DNA of 64,000 bases, taken from positions 1 to 64,000 of the forward strand of contig JALHMY010000049.1 in assembly GCA_022843805.1 (NCBI GenBank), given 5' to 3'. A model generated the notes under the pieces. It saw only the letters and a list, made by a program, of their open reading frames with translations. It was not told the DNA's origin and ran no database searches. Positions 9,959 through 19,511 of this stretch are shown here, one piece after another (the first letter of the stretch is position 1; each line of letters starts with the position of its first letter). Source of the stretch: Fuerstiella sp. Lineage in GTDB: Bacteria; Planctomycetota; Planctomycetia; Planctomycetales; Planctomycetaceae. The position numbers and the translations under genes were made by a program.

Positions 9959-10010
9959 CTATTGGACCTGACCCTTTTCTTTTACTATTGGACCTGACCC
10001 TTTTCTTTTA
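9959..10010. repeat. Two perfect tandem 26-bp repeats
   Basis: Two identical 26-bp units (each beginning CTATTGGACCTGACCC and ending TTTTCTTTTA). The core is the reverse complement of the GGGTCAGGTC box found at 9223-9232, so the RAYT remnant is bracketed by this box in opposite orientations. Confidence 0.75.
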
Positions 10011-10034
10011 ACGCTGGAGGCTACGCTCCTGCTA

Positions 10035-11012
10035 CTATGGCCTGGACATTGGTGGAAGTTTTTCGCGTTCCTCCATCTCGAACCCATATGTACTTGGAGG
10101 TCGAGCGGTCTTGGCAGATGTTGGTGTCTGCTGAGGCAGAGCCTGATCGTGGACACGGCCAGAAGTGCCGCTCCCATATCTTTCCCAGTTCTCGTTTCCC
10201 TGCTTGCGTGCGTTCCCCCAGTGCTCGTTTCCCTGCTTGCGTGCGTTCAGCATGTTTCCTCCGAGATTAAACAAGCTCTGGAGTACGAATGCAGATCTCA
10301 TCGCATGATCATGCCCCCGGTCATTTAAGGATCGCTGCAAGCCGTATGCTCCAGCGCCGATCGGATTATCGCTGAGGTATTTGAGGTCAGCAAGATGCTG
10401 AAGCACGCGTTTCCGACGGATTCCCTCCCAGTCCATATTCACCTGAGGTTTGTCCAGAAGATAGAACTTGTCGAATATGGCCTGATCCCGCGCGGCTTGC
10501 TTCTTCGAGTCCACCAGGCACGGCAGACGATTTAGCTCTTCGACAAGACGCGGGTCCAGCCACATTCGTTCCTCCGGGGAAAGATATTTCATTTCCACTT
10601 CCAGCCTCTGGACGCCCATCGCAGAGTGCCTCAGCAATCCCGACAGCGCTTTCCTGACCCGTTCCTCAGTCTCCGCATCCGACTGGAAAGGAAGAAACAA
10701 ACCTTCGATGGGCTCGGATCGACCTCCGCGAATGAAGTCGATGATCTCCTTTTCGCCAATAACCTGCGGAATGGCCGTCCTTTTGGGTTCGACCGGCTTT
10801 TCCTGCGGCGGTGCCTGGTTATGAATCACATGACCCTGGTCGCAGTTACGAACTCGCTCACGGTAGGGGGGAGGCGAGTAGCCACGGGGCATAGCTCCAC
10901 CGATTTGCTGCTTCGTGCGCTCTAACGCCTGCGGAACTGACTCTTTCGTTCGCCCAAACTTCTGCCACCAGGCATCAAAGGTAGCATCCACAAGTTGTTC
11001 AGGAATTGCCAT
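10035..11012 (-). CDS. Hypothetical protein with internal repeat
   Basis: A 325-residue protein not recognised as any family. The start at 11012 (MAIPEQLVDATFDAWWQKFG) is preferred over 11045 because an AGGT lies upstream and the extra residues are atypical. It has no signal peptide or membrane segment. The middle part is rich in charged helices (EERVRKALSGLLRHSAMG; LSPEERMWLDPRLVEELNRL). Near the C-terminus there is a tandem repeat, NARKQGNEHWG then NARKQGNENWE, encoded by a 27-bp DNA duplication near 10190-10250. The tail is Thr/Pro-rich. It lies alone next to mobile-element remnants, so horizontal acquisition is possible. Length, start and absence of frameshifts suggest a real gene. Confidence 0.6.
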   Translation of the reverse strand: MAIPEQLVDATFDAWWQKFGRTKESVPQALERTKQQIGGAMPRGYSPPPYRERVRNCDQGHVIHNQAPPQEKPVEPKRTAIPQVIGEKEIIDFIRGGRSEPIEGLFLPFQSDAETEERVRKALSGLLRHSAMGVQRLEVEMKYLSPEERMWLDPRLVEELNRLPCLVDSKKQAARDQAIFDKFYLLDKPQVNMDWEGIRRKRVLQHLADLKYLSDNPIGAGAYGLQRSLNDRGHDHAMRSAFVLQSLFNLGGNMLNARKQGNEHWGNARKQGNENWERYGSGTSGRVHDQALPQQTPTSAKTARPPSTYGFEMEEREKLPPMSRP

Positions 11013-11476
11013 CGTACACCTGCCTGTTCGTTGAAAGAAACACACTGATTGAGCTTGCAGGCCATCTGCAAGTACATTGGTTAACAGATGACAGGGATTC
11101 CTCTGCCGTTCAGAGACATATGATCAACGACTTCGTGCAACACTGCACGACTTCCGCAAAGTTCGGAACCCTTCTCCAATCCCACCGGGAGCCATCCGAA
11201 ACCTCGGCCAAACTTTTTGAAAATTTCTGTCCCGGCGAGTGGGTGGGCGTCAGCCCTCCGCGTTTCGTGTTTCGCCCTTCCTCAGAAAAGGCAGAGTCAC
11301 AAGTCTCGGTAAACCTGGCGGTTTTTTTCGACAGAATCGACTTTCGGGACGCTGCGCACAGGAAGGGTTGACACCCGGTCCCCCCGGATTTGCGGGGTGA
11401 ATTTTCATTGTTGCCCCGCGTCACAGTTTGTAACCTGCGGTCTCCACACCATGTTTCGCCAGACTGAAAGACTCAG
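11013..11476. other. Intergenic, nothing recognised
   Basis: Divergent gap between the hypothetical gene on the minus strand and the second ECF gene. It holds only a short GTGCA/TGCAC hairpin near 11135 and a G/C-rich stretch near 11380. Promoters of both genes are expected here but no clear boxes were seen. Confidence 0.4.
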
Positions 11477-12097
11477 ATGTCCCTTCCCGCTTCGACAAAC
11501 TCCCTGCTTGCCGTCGAGTACTGCCTGAATCGCTTTGGAACCGACAAAGAGAGTGCCGCGAGGGAGCTGCTGGCTGTGTCGATGAACCGCCTGCGGCGAT
11601 TATCCAAAAAAATTCTGGCCGACATTCCCGGTGTCAAACGGTGGGATAATACAGACGACCTGTTGCAGAACGCGTCTCTGAAGCTCTGGAAGGCTCTGGA
11701 AACTCATCAACCGCCGACTCCGATCGACTTTTTTCGCCTGGCTGCCTGCATCATGCGTCACGAATTGATAGATTTGTCTCGTTCCCGTTATGGACCACTG
11801 GGAATTGGTGCCAATCACTGGTCACCGCAGCAGTCCGCATCCGGCAATCTGCAAAGGGCTCCATCAGCGGCAGTCACCGATTCACACAGCCCGCACAAAC
11901 TTGCTGAATGGACGGAATTTCATTCCTACATCGAACAACTGCCCGAAGATGAACGACAACTCTTCGATCTGTTGTGGTACCAGGGACTCTCTGTTGCAGA
12001 GACATCTGAGTTGCTCGATGTTCCCGTACGAACTCTGAGTCGACACTGGAAGATGGCACGTGTGAAACTGGCAGAGACGCTGATCGGAGAAGAATGA
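11477..12097 (+). CDS. ECF RNA polymerase sigma factor
   Basis: A 206-residue ECF sigma factor. Region 2 spans about 30-95 (NTDDLLQNASLKLWKALE, then FFRLAACIMRHELIDLSR). Region 4 spans about 150-200 (LPEDERQLFDLLWYQGLSVAETSELLDVPVRTLSRHWKMARVKL), with a linker rich in Ser and His between them. It is followed after 12 bases by a large Ser/Thr kinase gene, the same sigma/kinase order as at 1014-3721. The two are probably cotranscribed and functionally paired. Confidence 0.9.
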   Translation: MSLPASTNSLLAVEYCLNRFGTDKESAARELLAVSMNRLRRLSKKILADIPGVKRWDNTDDLLQNASLKLWKALETHQPPTPIDFFRLAACIMRHELIDLSRSRYGPLGIGANHWSPQQSASGNLQRAPSAAVTDSHSPHKLAEWTEFHSYIEQLPEDERQLFDLLWYQGLSVAETSELLDVPVRTLSRHWKMARVKLAETLIGEE

Positions 12098-12109
12098 ATC
12101 CGGAGATTT

Positions 12110-15100
12110 ATGGCTGCTGAAGACGAACAACGAGTCCTCGACGAACTGCTCACCGAGTGGGAAGATCGCTTTGCGCGCGGGGAGAATTTCACCGCCGAGG
12201 AATTGTGTGCGAATCATCCTGAGTTATTTGGTGAAGTGCAGAGACATGTCCGGGCACTGCAGTCATTCGCGTCTCGATTCGGAATTGAATCTGACAGCGA
12301 CGTTTCACTGTCAGAATCCTCAAGGGAGGATCAGGCGACCGAACTGCCGGTCCGGGCGATCCGGATTGAGGCCGAGTATCAGCTGGAACGACTTCACGGG
12401 ATCGGAGGCCTGGGCAGCGTTTATCTCGCGCACGATCCGCAGTTGAATCGTCGCGTTGCGATCAAGTTTCCCCGGGGCCAGCGACACTCAGTTCTCTCCC
12501 GGCTGCGATTTGAACGTGAAGCCCGAATCACCAGCCGACTCGATCATCCCGGCATTGTCCCGGTGCACGTCGTTAACAGGGACACCAAAGGACAGCCCTG
12601 CTATGCCATGCGGTTCATCGAAGGCGATACGCTTCAGGTTGCCATCGAGCGGTTTCACAAGGCTGAAAACGTGCAGAGCCGACCGTCAGCCGATCCCTTT
12701 CGCTCACCCGAATTCCGCGATCTGCTCCGCCGCTTTCAGGTTGTGTGCGACATTGCGGCGTATGGTCACAGCCAGGGTGTCATTCATCGGGATATCAAAC
12801 CCTCCAACATCATGCTCGGTGCCTTCGGCGAAACGCTGCTCGTGGACTGGGGACTGGCGAAGGTCCTGAAACAGGTCGATGATGTGCCCGCACTGGCGAC
12901 TCATGTGGAAGATGTGGAAGCAGTGTCTGTGTCAGGCGGCGGCACAGAGAGCGGTGTGACATCAACGGACGCGGAAGTCATCAATTCCGCAGCCATCAAT
13001 CCGACGGTTACAGGCGTCACAGCCACACGAACCGGCCAGATTATTGGCACGCCGGCGTTTGCCAGTCCTGAACAGCTAATGGGGCAGTCGGAGCGTGTAT
13101 GTGACCGATCGGATGTGTTTTCACTCGGAGCCACATTGTTCAGTGTGCTCACGGGCGAGCATCTGATGCAGTCGTGTGAGCTGCCCGAGTATCTGCAGCG
13201 GATTCAGGCGAATCGGCTTCCGCGTCCTCGCGATCGTCGTTCTTCGGTACCGATTCCACTGGACGCAATCTGCGTCAAGGCTCTGTCGATCAGGCCGGAA
13301 GATCGTTACAGCTCCGCCCAGGAACTGTCTCGCGACATCGAACGCTATTTGTCGGATGAACCGATCAGCATCCCGTGTGATGGTTTTGGAGTTCGGACGG
13401 CTCGCTGGCTGCGTAAACATTCCACCTTTGCGACATCCACACTGGTGCTGATTGTCGTCGGTCTGATCGCTGGCATCACCAGTTCCCTAATCCTGAAAGA
13501 AAAGAACACTCAATTATCAACCGCAGTCAATGATCTTCGCGTGACCAACCGGTCTCTCAACCAGTCGTACAACATCCTGGCGAAACTGCAAACGGACAAA
13601 GTCACGTGGGAGCAAAAGGCAGAGCAGTCTATCGTGACGAATGCTCAGATACTCAATAGGCTGCATGCTCTGAGCGACCAGGTGACGACGGTATTCCCGA
13701 ATCGCAGCGATGTGTACACGGATTCGGATGTTCCGTTTCTGCGAACTCTGAGAGAACGGTATCTCGTGTTTTCGACGCAACACGGATCCACAACGGAAAG
13801 CCTTTTCATTCGAGCGATGGGACACTTTCATGTCGGCGGTCTGTCGCTTTGTCTGGACGATCTGCAAACAGCGGAGACACACCTGATCGCGGCGAAAAAG
13901 GATCTGCTGATGTTGCAGGTTGTGTCGATCCACAACTACGCTGACCAGTGCCTGGCCCGATGTTGTGAACTGCTGGCAGAATGCCGCCGAGCGTCCGGAC
14001 AGCGGGAGCAGGCCATTGCAGACTATCAGGAAGCCCTGACTCGGTTCGACAAACTTCTGGCGAAGAAGACAGCCGACCTGACTCCGGACAGGCTTCTCCA
14101 TCGCACGGACACATTGATCGCATTGACGGAACTGCAGATCGATCAGATCGACGTTCAGACGCAGGCCGAACAATGTGCTGCCGCTGCGGTTCAACTGGAA
14201 GAACTGTTGAAGACCAGCGAACGGAAGCTCGACGTCGGAGTTTGCCTGGTTCGAACGCTGGAGACAGAAGCCCTGCTGCGCGCCCGATCTGGCGCGACGG
14301 AAGAGTCCAGGGCTCTGCTGGCCAAAGCCATCGAAGTCTGCGAAACACTGCTGAAGATCGATCCAAAGCAGCTTCGAGTTCGCGTGTTGCACGCGAAATG
14401 TCTGCACGACTTATCTCTTCAGTTCCCGGCAACTCCCGTTGCGAATCTGCCAGCGAACGAATCTTCGGACGCCCTGACAGCACTGACGAAGGCCGTCGCG
14501 ATCCAGAGTGGACTGGTCGCTGAATATCCGCTGCACGCGGCGTTTCGTCAGACACTCGTTGAACTTCTGGAAGCCCGCGCTGCTGTTCGCCAGCGTGAAA
14601 ACCTGGCGGATCCTGCGGCTGCGGATCTGGAACTGGCGGCAGCGCTGAAAGCTGATGAGCCGATTGCCCCGCAGGTTCGCGCGGCCGAATTCGCAGGACT
14701 GGCGACGGACCTCCTTCGGATTCGAAATGGCTACCTGGGTGAGACTCTGCAGCCCTCGGAGAATCTGCTCCAGATCCTGATTCCCAAACTGCGAGACGCC
14801 ATCCGTGAACCTCAGGAGCAGCCATTTTTCCTGCGTCAACTGGCGGAAGCACTGACCATCGACGCGCAGTTGAAAATCGGTTCGGGAAGAGACGCTGAGG
14901 CTGACGCACTGCTCGCGGAAGCGATGACAACTGTCTCCTCGAATGCTCCGAATCGTCGCGCGAAGCTGATGTTCAGCCAGATTTTTTACGACCTGAGCAT
15001 CAAACGCTCGGCCGTTCTGAACCGAATGGGTCGAACAGACGAAGCCAAACAGGTGCTGGCCGCCGCCCGCAGCCTGCGCGAAGACGTTGAACCCGGAGCA

Positions 15101-15970
15101 AGTGAACCCGCACCGCCTGTTCCAACCACGATCGCTCCACCGACCGGGATTGCTGAGGCCGAAAGCCCAGCATCCTTCGGAGTGCTGGAATCCGGCACAC
15201 CGGATGGGCTTCGCAACCTGTCCCGTCAGCACCGACAGGCCCTGTTGCGAACTCTGGAGCATATGCGCAGACAGTACATGGCTGTAGACAACCTGACGGA
15301 TGCCGTCACGATCTGGGAACGACAGCAACAGTTGCTGCGAACCGCGAGGAATCGACAATGGCACGCACTGACGTTTCCGGAGCCGGACGAGGGGATGTCG
15401 CCGGACCACTGGATCCACCGCAACGACGACATCGTGTACGTGGAAATCAGGGGCACTCAATGGGGCTCTGTCTGGGGAACAGGTCCCTATTCCGATGATT
15501 CCGATCTCGGAACGGCTGCGGTCCACAGTGGGTTGCTGAAGATCGGAGAACTCAAATTTGTCGCCATTCGCTTCCTGCCGGAGCAGCCGGAGTTTGCCGG
15601 CAGCGCGGCTAATGGCATCACAACGAATGCGTATGGGTCTTTCCGCGGTGCTTACGAAATTCTGGGCTCCGGCATTCGGCACACTCAGTATCCCACGGAG
15701 ACCGGACAGCCCGCCGGTGAACCGGTGAATGTCATCGTCGTCGGCAACCCGGCTGATTTCAGCGTGGAAGGAACTGATATCTACACGTCGCTCTCCCATC
15801 TTGGTACGGCGGCCGTTCATTGCGGACTACTGGAACCCGGCGAAGTGGGGCTGATTCGTGTTGAGTCCCTGCCGGGTTTGAACGAGTACCAGCCTTCCAC
15901 TCGAAACGGTGTGACCAGTCTGTATCACGGTCCGTGGCCGGAGAGCATTCGACTGAAGCGGGTGCATTAA
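12110..15970 (+). CDS. Ser/Thr kinase with TPR region and two LCCL-like domains
   Basis: A 1286-residue kinase. The kinase domain runs from about residue 88 (YQLERLHGIGGLGSVYLAHD) with VAIKF, HRDIKPSN near 225, VDWG near 243 in place of DFG, and GTPAFASPEQ near 315. An unusual acidic/Thr-rich insert of about 60 residues lies between the last two. A membrane segment is at about 441-465. The long helical extracytoplasmic part (about 470-1080) has TPR-like helices. The C-terminus has two LCCL-like repeats, about 1108-1190 and 1206-1285, each with YxDxSxLGTAAVHxGLL (GPYSDDSDLGTAAVHSGLL; IYTSLSHLGTAAVHCGLL) and an NGxTxxxYG motif. LCCL modules are extracellular binding domains, so the kinase may sense a ligand outside the membrane. 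DWG for DFG occurs in active planctomycete kinases. Confidence 0.9.
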   Translation: MAAEDEQRVLDELLTEWEDRFARGENFTAEELCANHPELFGEVQRHVRALQSFASRFGIESDSDVSLSESSREDQATELPVRAIRIEAEYQLERLHGIGGLGSVYLAHDPQLNRRVAIKFPRGQRHSVLSRLRFEREARITSRLDHPGIVPVHVVNRDTKGQPCYAMRFIEGDTLQVAIERFHKAENVQSRPSADPFRSPEFRDLLRRFQVVCDIAAYGHSQGVIHRDIKPSNIMLGAFGETLLVDWGLAKVLKQVDDVPALATHVEDVEAVSVSGGGTESGVTSTDAEVINSAAINPTVTGVTATRTGQIIGTPAFASPEQLMGQSERVCDRSDVFSLGATLFSVLTGEHLMQSCELPEYLQRIQANRLPRPRDRRSSVPIPLDAICVKALSIRPEDRYSSAQELSRDIERYLSDEPISIPCDGFGVRTARWLRKHSTFATSTLVLIVVGLIAGITSSLILKEKNTQLSTAVNDLRVTNRSLNQSYNILAKLQTDKVTWEQKAEQSIVTNAQILNRLHALSDQVTTVFPNRSDVYTDSDVPFLRTLRERYLVFSTQHGSTTESLFIRAMGHFHVGGLSLCLDDLQTAETHLIAAKKDLLMLQVVSIHNYADQCLARCCELLAECRRASGQREQAIADYQEALTRFDKLLAKKTADLTPDRLLHRTDTLIALTELQIDQIDVQTQAEQCAAAAVQLEELLKTSERKLDVGVCLVRTLETEALLRARSGATEESRALLAKAIEVCETLLKIDPKQLRVRVLHAKCLHDLSLQFPATPVANLPANESSDALTALTKAVAIQSGLVAEYPLHAAFRQTLVELLEARAAVRQRENLADPAAADLELAAALKADEPIAPQVRAAEFAGLATDLLRIRNGYLGETLQPSENLLQILIPKLRDAIREPQEQPFFLRQLAEALTIDAQLKIGSGRDAEADALLAEAMTTVSSNAPNRRAKLMFSQIFYDLSIKRSAVLNRMGRTDEAKQVLAAARSLREDVEPGASEPAPPVPTTIAPPTGIAEAESPASFGVLESGTPDGLRNLSRQHRQALLRTLEHMRRQYMAVDNLTDAVTIWERQQQLLRTARNRQWHALTFPEPDEGMSPDHWIHRNDDIVYVEIRGTQWGSVWGTGPYSDDSDLGTAAVHSGLLKIGELKFVAIRFLPEQPEFAGSAANGITTNAYGSFRGAYEILGSGIRHTQYPTETGQPAGEPVNVIVVGNPADFSVEGTDIYTSLSHLGTAAVHCGLLEPGEVGLIRVESLPGLNEYQPSTRNGVTSLYHGPWPESIRLKRVH

Positions 15971-16407
15971 AACGCCTGACAGAACCTGCGTGAGCCGCGA
16001 CGCTGGTGGTTGTGTTTCAGGCAGGGAGTCAGAAAAAGACGGGACGCACTCGAACCGGGGATCTGCAACGAACCCATGGGCTCCGGCTGTCGATGTTGTT
16101 TTGAAAAATCCGGGAACAGTGACGCGGAATTCGTGTTGCGAAATCGCGGCCACCGTTTTTATAGGAATATGGGGCTGTTCCACGGCGTGCGACGCCAGAA
16201 GCTTACGATTTTTGGCGTTCGATCCCATTCATTGTTGATCGAGCAGGCCAAACACAGGCAGCGGATGCGGATCATTGGCAGTTTGTATGGGTGAATATAA
16301 ATGTGATCACGCGATCACTCTAATCAAAACTGCGCTGGAACAGCCAGCTGCTGTTCATTTTTCATTTTGCGGCACGTTCTTTTTGGCGAAATTCACGAGG
16401 GGTAATT
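15971..16407. other. Intergenic, leader of PEP-CTERM gene
   Basis: No gene was recognised. The distal part holds a hairpin (16338-16356) and the ribosome binding site of the next gene. Confidence 0.4.
16338..16368 (+). terminator. Possible terminator or leader attenuator
   Basis: GAACAGC, a 5-nt loop CAGCT, GCTGTTC, followed by ATTTTTCATTTT. It has the form of a Rho-independent terminator but sits only 40 bases before the ribosome binding site of the next gene, so it may end an upstream transcript or act on the leader. Confidence 0.4.
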
Positions 16408-17112
16408 ATGCGTCTTTGCATGTTGTTGACAATGGTGTCACTAAACCTGGTATTCTCTGCGCGGGCATCTGCCGCCGGAATTGTGATCGGTTACGTTCAA
16501 ACATACTCAAGTGTGAATCTGTATGATTATGACATTTCTAATGTGATTACCCATTACGCCGATGGATACAACCTGGCCGGCGATTTGGTCTCCGCAACGG
16601 CGGGACCATACACATCGACCGTCAGCAGCACGCCCACACCCGAACGTTTGTATGCCCGGTTCAGCCAGACGGGTGCAGGCGATCCTAATGACTTCCTGTA
16701 CGGGCATGTGGTTGTTGGCTTCACGGCAACAACTGCCATGCCGTACCTGTTCAGCGGACTGCTCACCGGCCTGGGTTCTTATACGGAGTTTCAGGGATAT
16801 CTGCTTGATACGACGACGAATACATATTTGTTTTGGAATATTCAGGCGAGCAATGAGGCAGCAACGTTTTCAATGGGGCTCGAGGAAGGCACTTATTCAA
16901 ACGTGCTCGAGGGCAGTGTGGCAGGAATGCTTCAGGCTGGACATTCCTACTATTGGTCGACTGCTTTTAGGATAGATCCGTCTTACGACAGTACTGATGG
17001 CCTGGGTTCAGGATTTGGTGAATTGCGATTCCACGAGGTCCCCGAACCTTCATCAATGATTCTGCTGGGAGGTGGATTTGGAGCGATCTGCCTGTTTAGA
17101 CGACGTCGATAA
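16408..17112 (+). CDS. PEP-CTERM sorting domain protein
   Basis: A 234-residue secreted protein. It has an N-terminal signal peptide (LLTMVSLNLVFSARASA, cleavage expected near residue 22), and a Ser/Thr/Tyr/Gly-rich body without recognised domain. The C-terminus has the three-part PEP-CTERM signal: VPEPSS, a hydrophobic MILLGGGFGAICLF and a RRRR tail. Such proteins are processed by an exosortase and exported to the surface or matrix. GAGGGG lies seven bases before the ATG. No exosortase gene is in the window. Confidence 0.88.
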   Translation: MRLCMLLTMVSLNLVFSARASAAGIVIGYVQTYSSVNLYDYDISNVITHYADGYNLAGDLVSATAGPYTSTVSSTPTPERLYARFSQTGAGDPNDFLYGHVVVGFTATTAMPYLFSGLLTGLGSYTEFQGYLLDTTTNTYLFWNIQASNEAATFSMGLEEGTYSNVLEGSVAGMLQAGHSYYWSTAFRIDPSYDSTDGLGSGFGELRFHEVPEPSSMILLGGGFGAICLFRRRR

Positions 17113-17130
17113 GGTCTGCAGCTCGCGAGG

Positions 17131-17162
17131 CCGACCGATCTCTTTCAACCGAGATCGGCCGA
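17131..17162. terminator. Hairpin between convergent genes
   Basis: CCGATCTC (17135-17142) pairs with GAGATCGG (17151-17158) across an 8-nt loop. It lies between the convergent PEP-CTERM and DUF1552 genes and is a candidate bidirectional 3' end, but has no T tract. Confidence 0.4.
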
Positions 17163-17196
17163 GGTGCGTTTGACGCAGATATCCCCGGATCCGGAT

Positions 17197-18498
17197 TCAG
17201 ATCTCTGCCAGCTTTTCGGTGGCGTCACCAAACTGAGTCAGCCGAACGCCCATTTTGTCCATCAGTGACAGATACAGGCGGCACATCTGCCGATTGGGCT
17301 GTTCCCGATAGTCCAGTACTCGACCGCCCTGAATCTGACCTCCACCTCCGCCAACAAGCACAACGGGCAGCTGTGTTGCATCATGGCTGCCGCTCATCAT
17401 GCTGGAACAGAGCATCAGCATCGAATTGTCCAGAGCCGTCCGTTCGCCTTCCTGAATCGAATCCAGCCGACCGGCGATGTACGCCAGCTGCTGCAGGAAG
17501 AACTGATTCACCTTCAGCCAGTCTTCCGTGTCCGAATGTGAAAGCAGATGATGGATCATGTAATCGACACCCAGGTTGGGAAACCGGAGCGATGAATGGT
17601 CATTGTTAAGCTTGAGAGTGCAAAGCCGAGTCGTATCCGTCTGAAATGCCAGAATTAGAATGTCACACATCAGCCGCATATGCTCGGCAATGTCCTGAGG
17701 AATTCCGTCCGCCGGTCGACGAATGTTGGGTTCCGTCAGAGTCGGTCGCCAGCCCTGCAGTTCGCCCCGTTTCCCGGACTGCTCAATTCGCTGTTCCACC
17801 TCACGAACCGAATCGAGATATTCGTCCAGCTTCCTCTGATCGCCCCGGCTGATCTGCCGACGAAGATCCTGAGCGTCGGCGAGTACCGAATCCAGAACGC
17901 TCTTATCTCCCTTTTGTACTTCGTCTTTAAACAGACGATCAAAAGCCAGAGCCGGATAGACTTCCAACGGAGTGGGAGTTGTCGGGGAAGTCCACGAGAT
18001 GTGGGAGCTGTAAAGCATCGAATAGTTTTTATGAACCGAAGGATTGGCCTTCTCGCAACCCAGCACCAGGCTGGGCACCTTCGTCTCACGACCGTAAGTC
18101 TGAGCCAGCAGCTGATCGACACTGGTACCCGAACGGATTTCCCCGCCGGAAGCCAGCGGAGCTCCCGAGAGCAGGTTTCCTGTCTGTGAGCTGTGGATAT
18201 TGCCCTTCAGTGCTTCGGCGTTATAGAGGCCCTTAATGAACAGGGTTTGTTCGCGAAAATCCTGCAGAGGCTGCAGCACGCGTCCAAACTCCATGCTGGC
18301 TCCGTCGCCTTTTGCCCACCATTCACGACCATGAAACCCATTGCCGGCAAACAAAATGGCCAGTCGAACCGGAGCCTGACTGCCAGGTTCGCCTTTTGGC
18401 TGTTCATCGCCCCAGACGGTCAGAGATTCCAGCCATGGCAATGCCATGCTAACGCCCGCACCACGCAACATTGTTCGGCGAGAAAACAGGTGGGACAT
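17197..18498 (-). CDS. DUF1552 Tat-exported protein
   Basis: A 433-residue DUF1552 protein, a planctomycete/PVC family of unknown function. The start at 18498 is set by AGGAG eight bases upstream; the open frame runs on to 18645 without support. The N-terminus is a Tat-type signal (SRRTMLRGAGVSMALPWLE). The family body is present: LFAGNGFHGREWW, LLSGAPLASGG, SVDQLLAQ, DSVREVEQRIE and the C-terminal LMLCSSMMSGSHDATQLP. In other planctomycetes this gene usually follows a DUF1592/DUF1587 cytochrome partner. Here it stands alone, with frr downstream in opposite context and no partner in the window. Confidence 0.9.
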   Translation of the reverse strand: MSHLFSRRTMLRGAGVSMALPWLESLTVWGDEQPKGEPGSQAPVRLAILFAGNGFHGREWWAKGDGASMEFGRVLQPLQDFREQTLFIKGLYNAEALKGNIHSSQTGNLLSGAPLASGGEIRSGTSVDQLLAQTYGRETKVPSLVLGCEKANPSVHKNYSMLYSSHISWTSPTTPTPLEVYPALAFDRLFKDEVQKGDKSVLDSVLADAQDLRRQISRGDQRKLDEYLDSVREVEQRIEQSGKRGELQGWRPTLTEPNIRRPADGIPQDIAEHMRLMCDILILAFQTDTTRLCTLKLNNDHSSLRFPNLGVDYMIHHLLSHSDTEDWLKVNQFFLQQLAYIAGRLDSIQEGERTALDNSMLMLCSSMMSGSHDATQLPVVLVGGGGGQIQGGRVLDYREQPNRQMCRLYLSLMDKMGVRLTQFGDATEKLAEI

Positions 18499-18690
18499 CG
18501 GCAGACTCCTGGATGAATGCTTTACAAGGTAAGGGGCGTCACGCAGGGGGAAACTTTGATGGTGACGACAGAACCGAGCCCGGATCGACCGCTTTGCTGT
18601 GCTCGCCGGTCCTCTTAACAGAATACATACAAACAGCCGACACACCTATTCGTTATTTCGAAAAAGCAAGGAAAAACCGAGACCGAACCG

Positions 18691-19251
18691 TCAGTTTTCC
18701 ATGACTTCCTTCTCTTTGGCGACGGCTTTATCGTTCACCACGCCTTCGTATTTTTTCGTCAAATCCTGCACCTTTTCCTTGGTTGCATCGCGATCATCTT
18801 CCGAAAAAACCTTATCTTTTTCGGACTGATCGGCGTGTTTGTTGGCGTCGCGACGGATGTTACGAATCGCCACACGAGCTTCTTCCGCCAGATCCCGCAC
18901 TCGTCCGGTCAGTTGTTTTCGGCGTTCGGTCGACAGTGGCGGCACATTCAGCCGGATCACTCGACCATCGTTGTTCGGCGCCATACCCAGATCACTGGAA
19001 GTAATGGCTTTGGCGATCGCGTCCAGGCAGGTACTGTCGAACGGGCGAATCAGAATTTGCTGGGGTTCCGGGACGCTGATATTGGCAATTTGCTTCAGCG
19101 GAGTGGGCGATCCGTAATATTCAACCCGGACAGAATCCACCAGCCCGGCGTTGGCACGCCCGGTTCGGATACCTTTCAGTGCATTTGTTAAGACAGAAAC
19201 GGCCTTCTCCATACGTTCTTCGGTATCCAGAAGAATTTCGTCCTGGTCCAT
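18691..19251 (-). CDS. frr: Ribosome recycling factor
   Basis: A 186-residue ribosome recycling factor, which with EF-G splits the post-termination ribosome in the cytoplasm. Full family length, with the hallmark N-terminal helix (MEKAVSVLTNALKGIRTGRAN), then YYGSPTPLKQIANISVPEPQ, RPFD, AITSSDLGMAPNNDG, IRLNVPPLSTERRKQL and the C-terminal coiled helix. AAGGG lies about eight bases before the ATG. In most bacteria frr follows pyrH; here there is no pyrH within reach, and a divergent oxidoreductase gene lies 260 bases upstream. Confidence 0.97.
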   Translation of the reverse strand: MDQDEILLDTEERMEKAVSVLTNALKGIRTGRANAGLVDSVRVEYYGSPTPLKQIANISVPEPQQILIRPFDSTCLDAIAKAITSSDLGMAPNNDGRVIRLNVPPLSTERRKQLTGRVRDLAEEARVAIRNIRRDANKHADQSEKDKVFSEDDRDATKEKVQDLTKKYEGVVNDKAVAKEKEVMEN

Positions 19252-19511
19252 GATGTGTCCCTTCCCTCGATATTTTCGGCAATCGGCAACTTTGGGGGCA
19301 TGTTAATTGAACGGCAACCGACGTCAAAGCCACCGGACACCCCTTCCCTGAAGAAGATGTCTGGACAAAGCTTGTTGGAACAACTATCATCAGGTCGATA
19401 GAGTTTTCGCAGGGTCGCAGATCGTGTCTCGGGAATTCGGTGGGCCGGTTTTCCCGATGATGGAATTCAGCGACCTCATCCGTCCGGCAAAAACAATTTC
19501 TGGAGTTCGAC

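Noticed and set aside
13517-15820. Long minus-strand open frames of 300-470 codons inside the second kinase gene
   Set aside because: They lie antisense to a well-supported kinase-LCCL protein, have no family motifs, and their sequence is Arg/Gln/Ser-rich as expected from a high-GC shadow frame.
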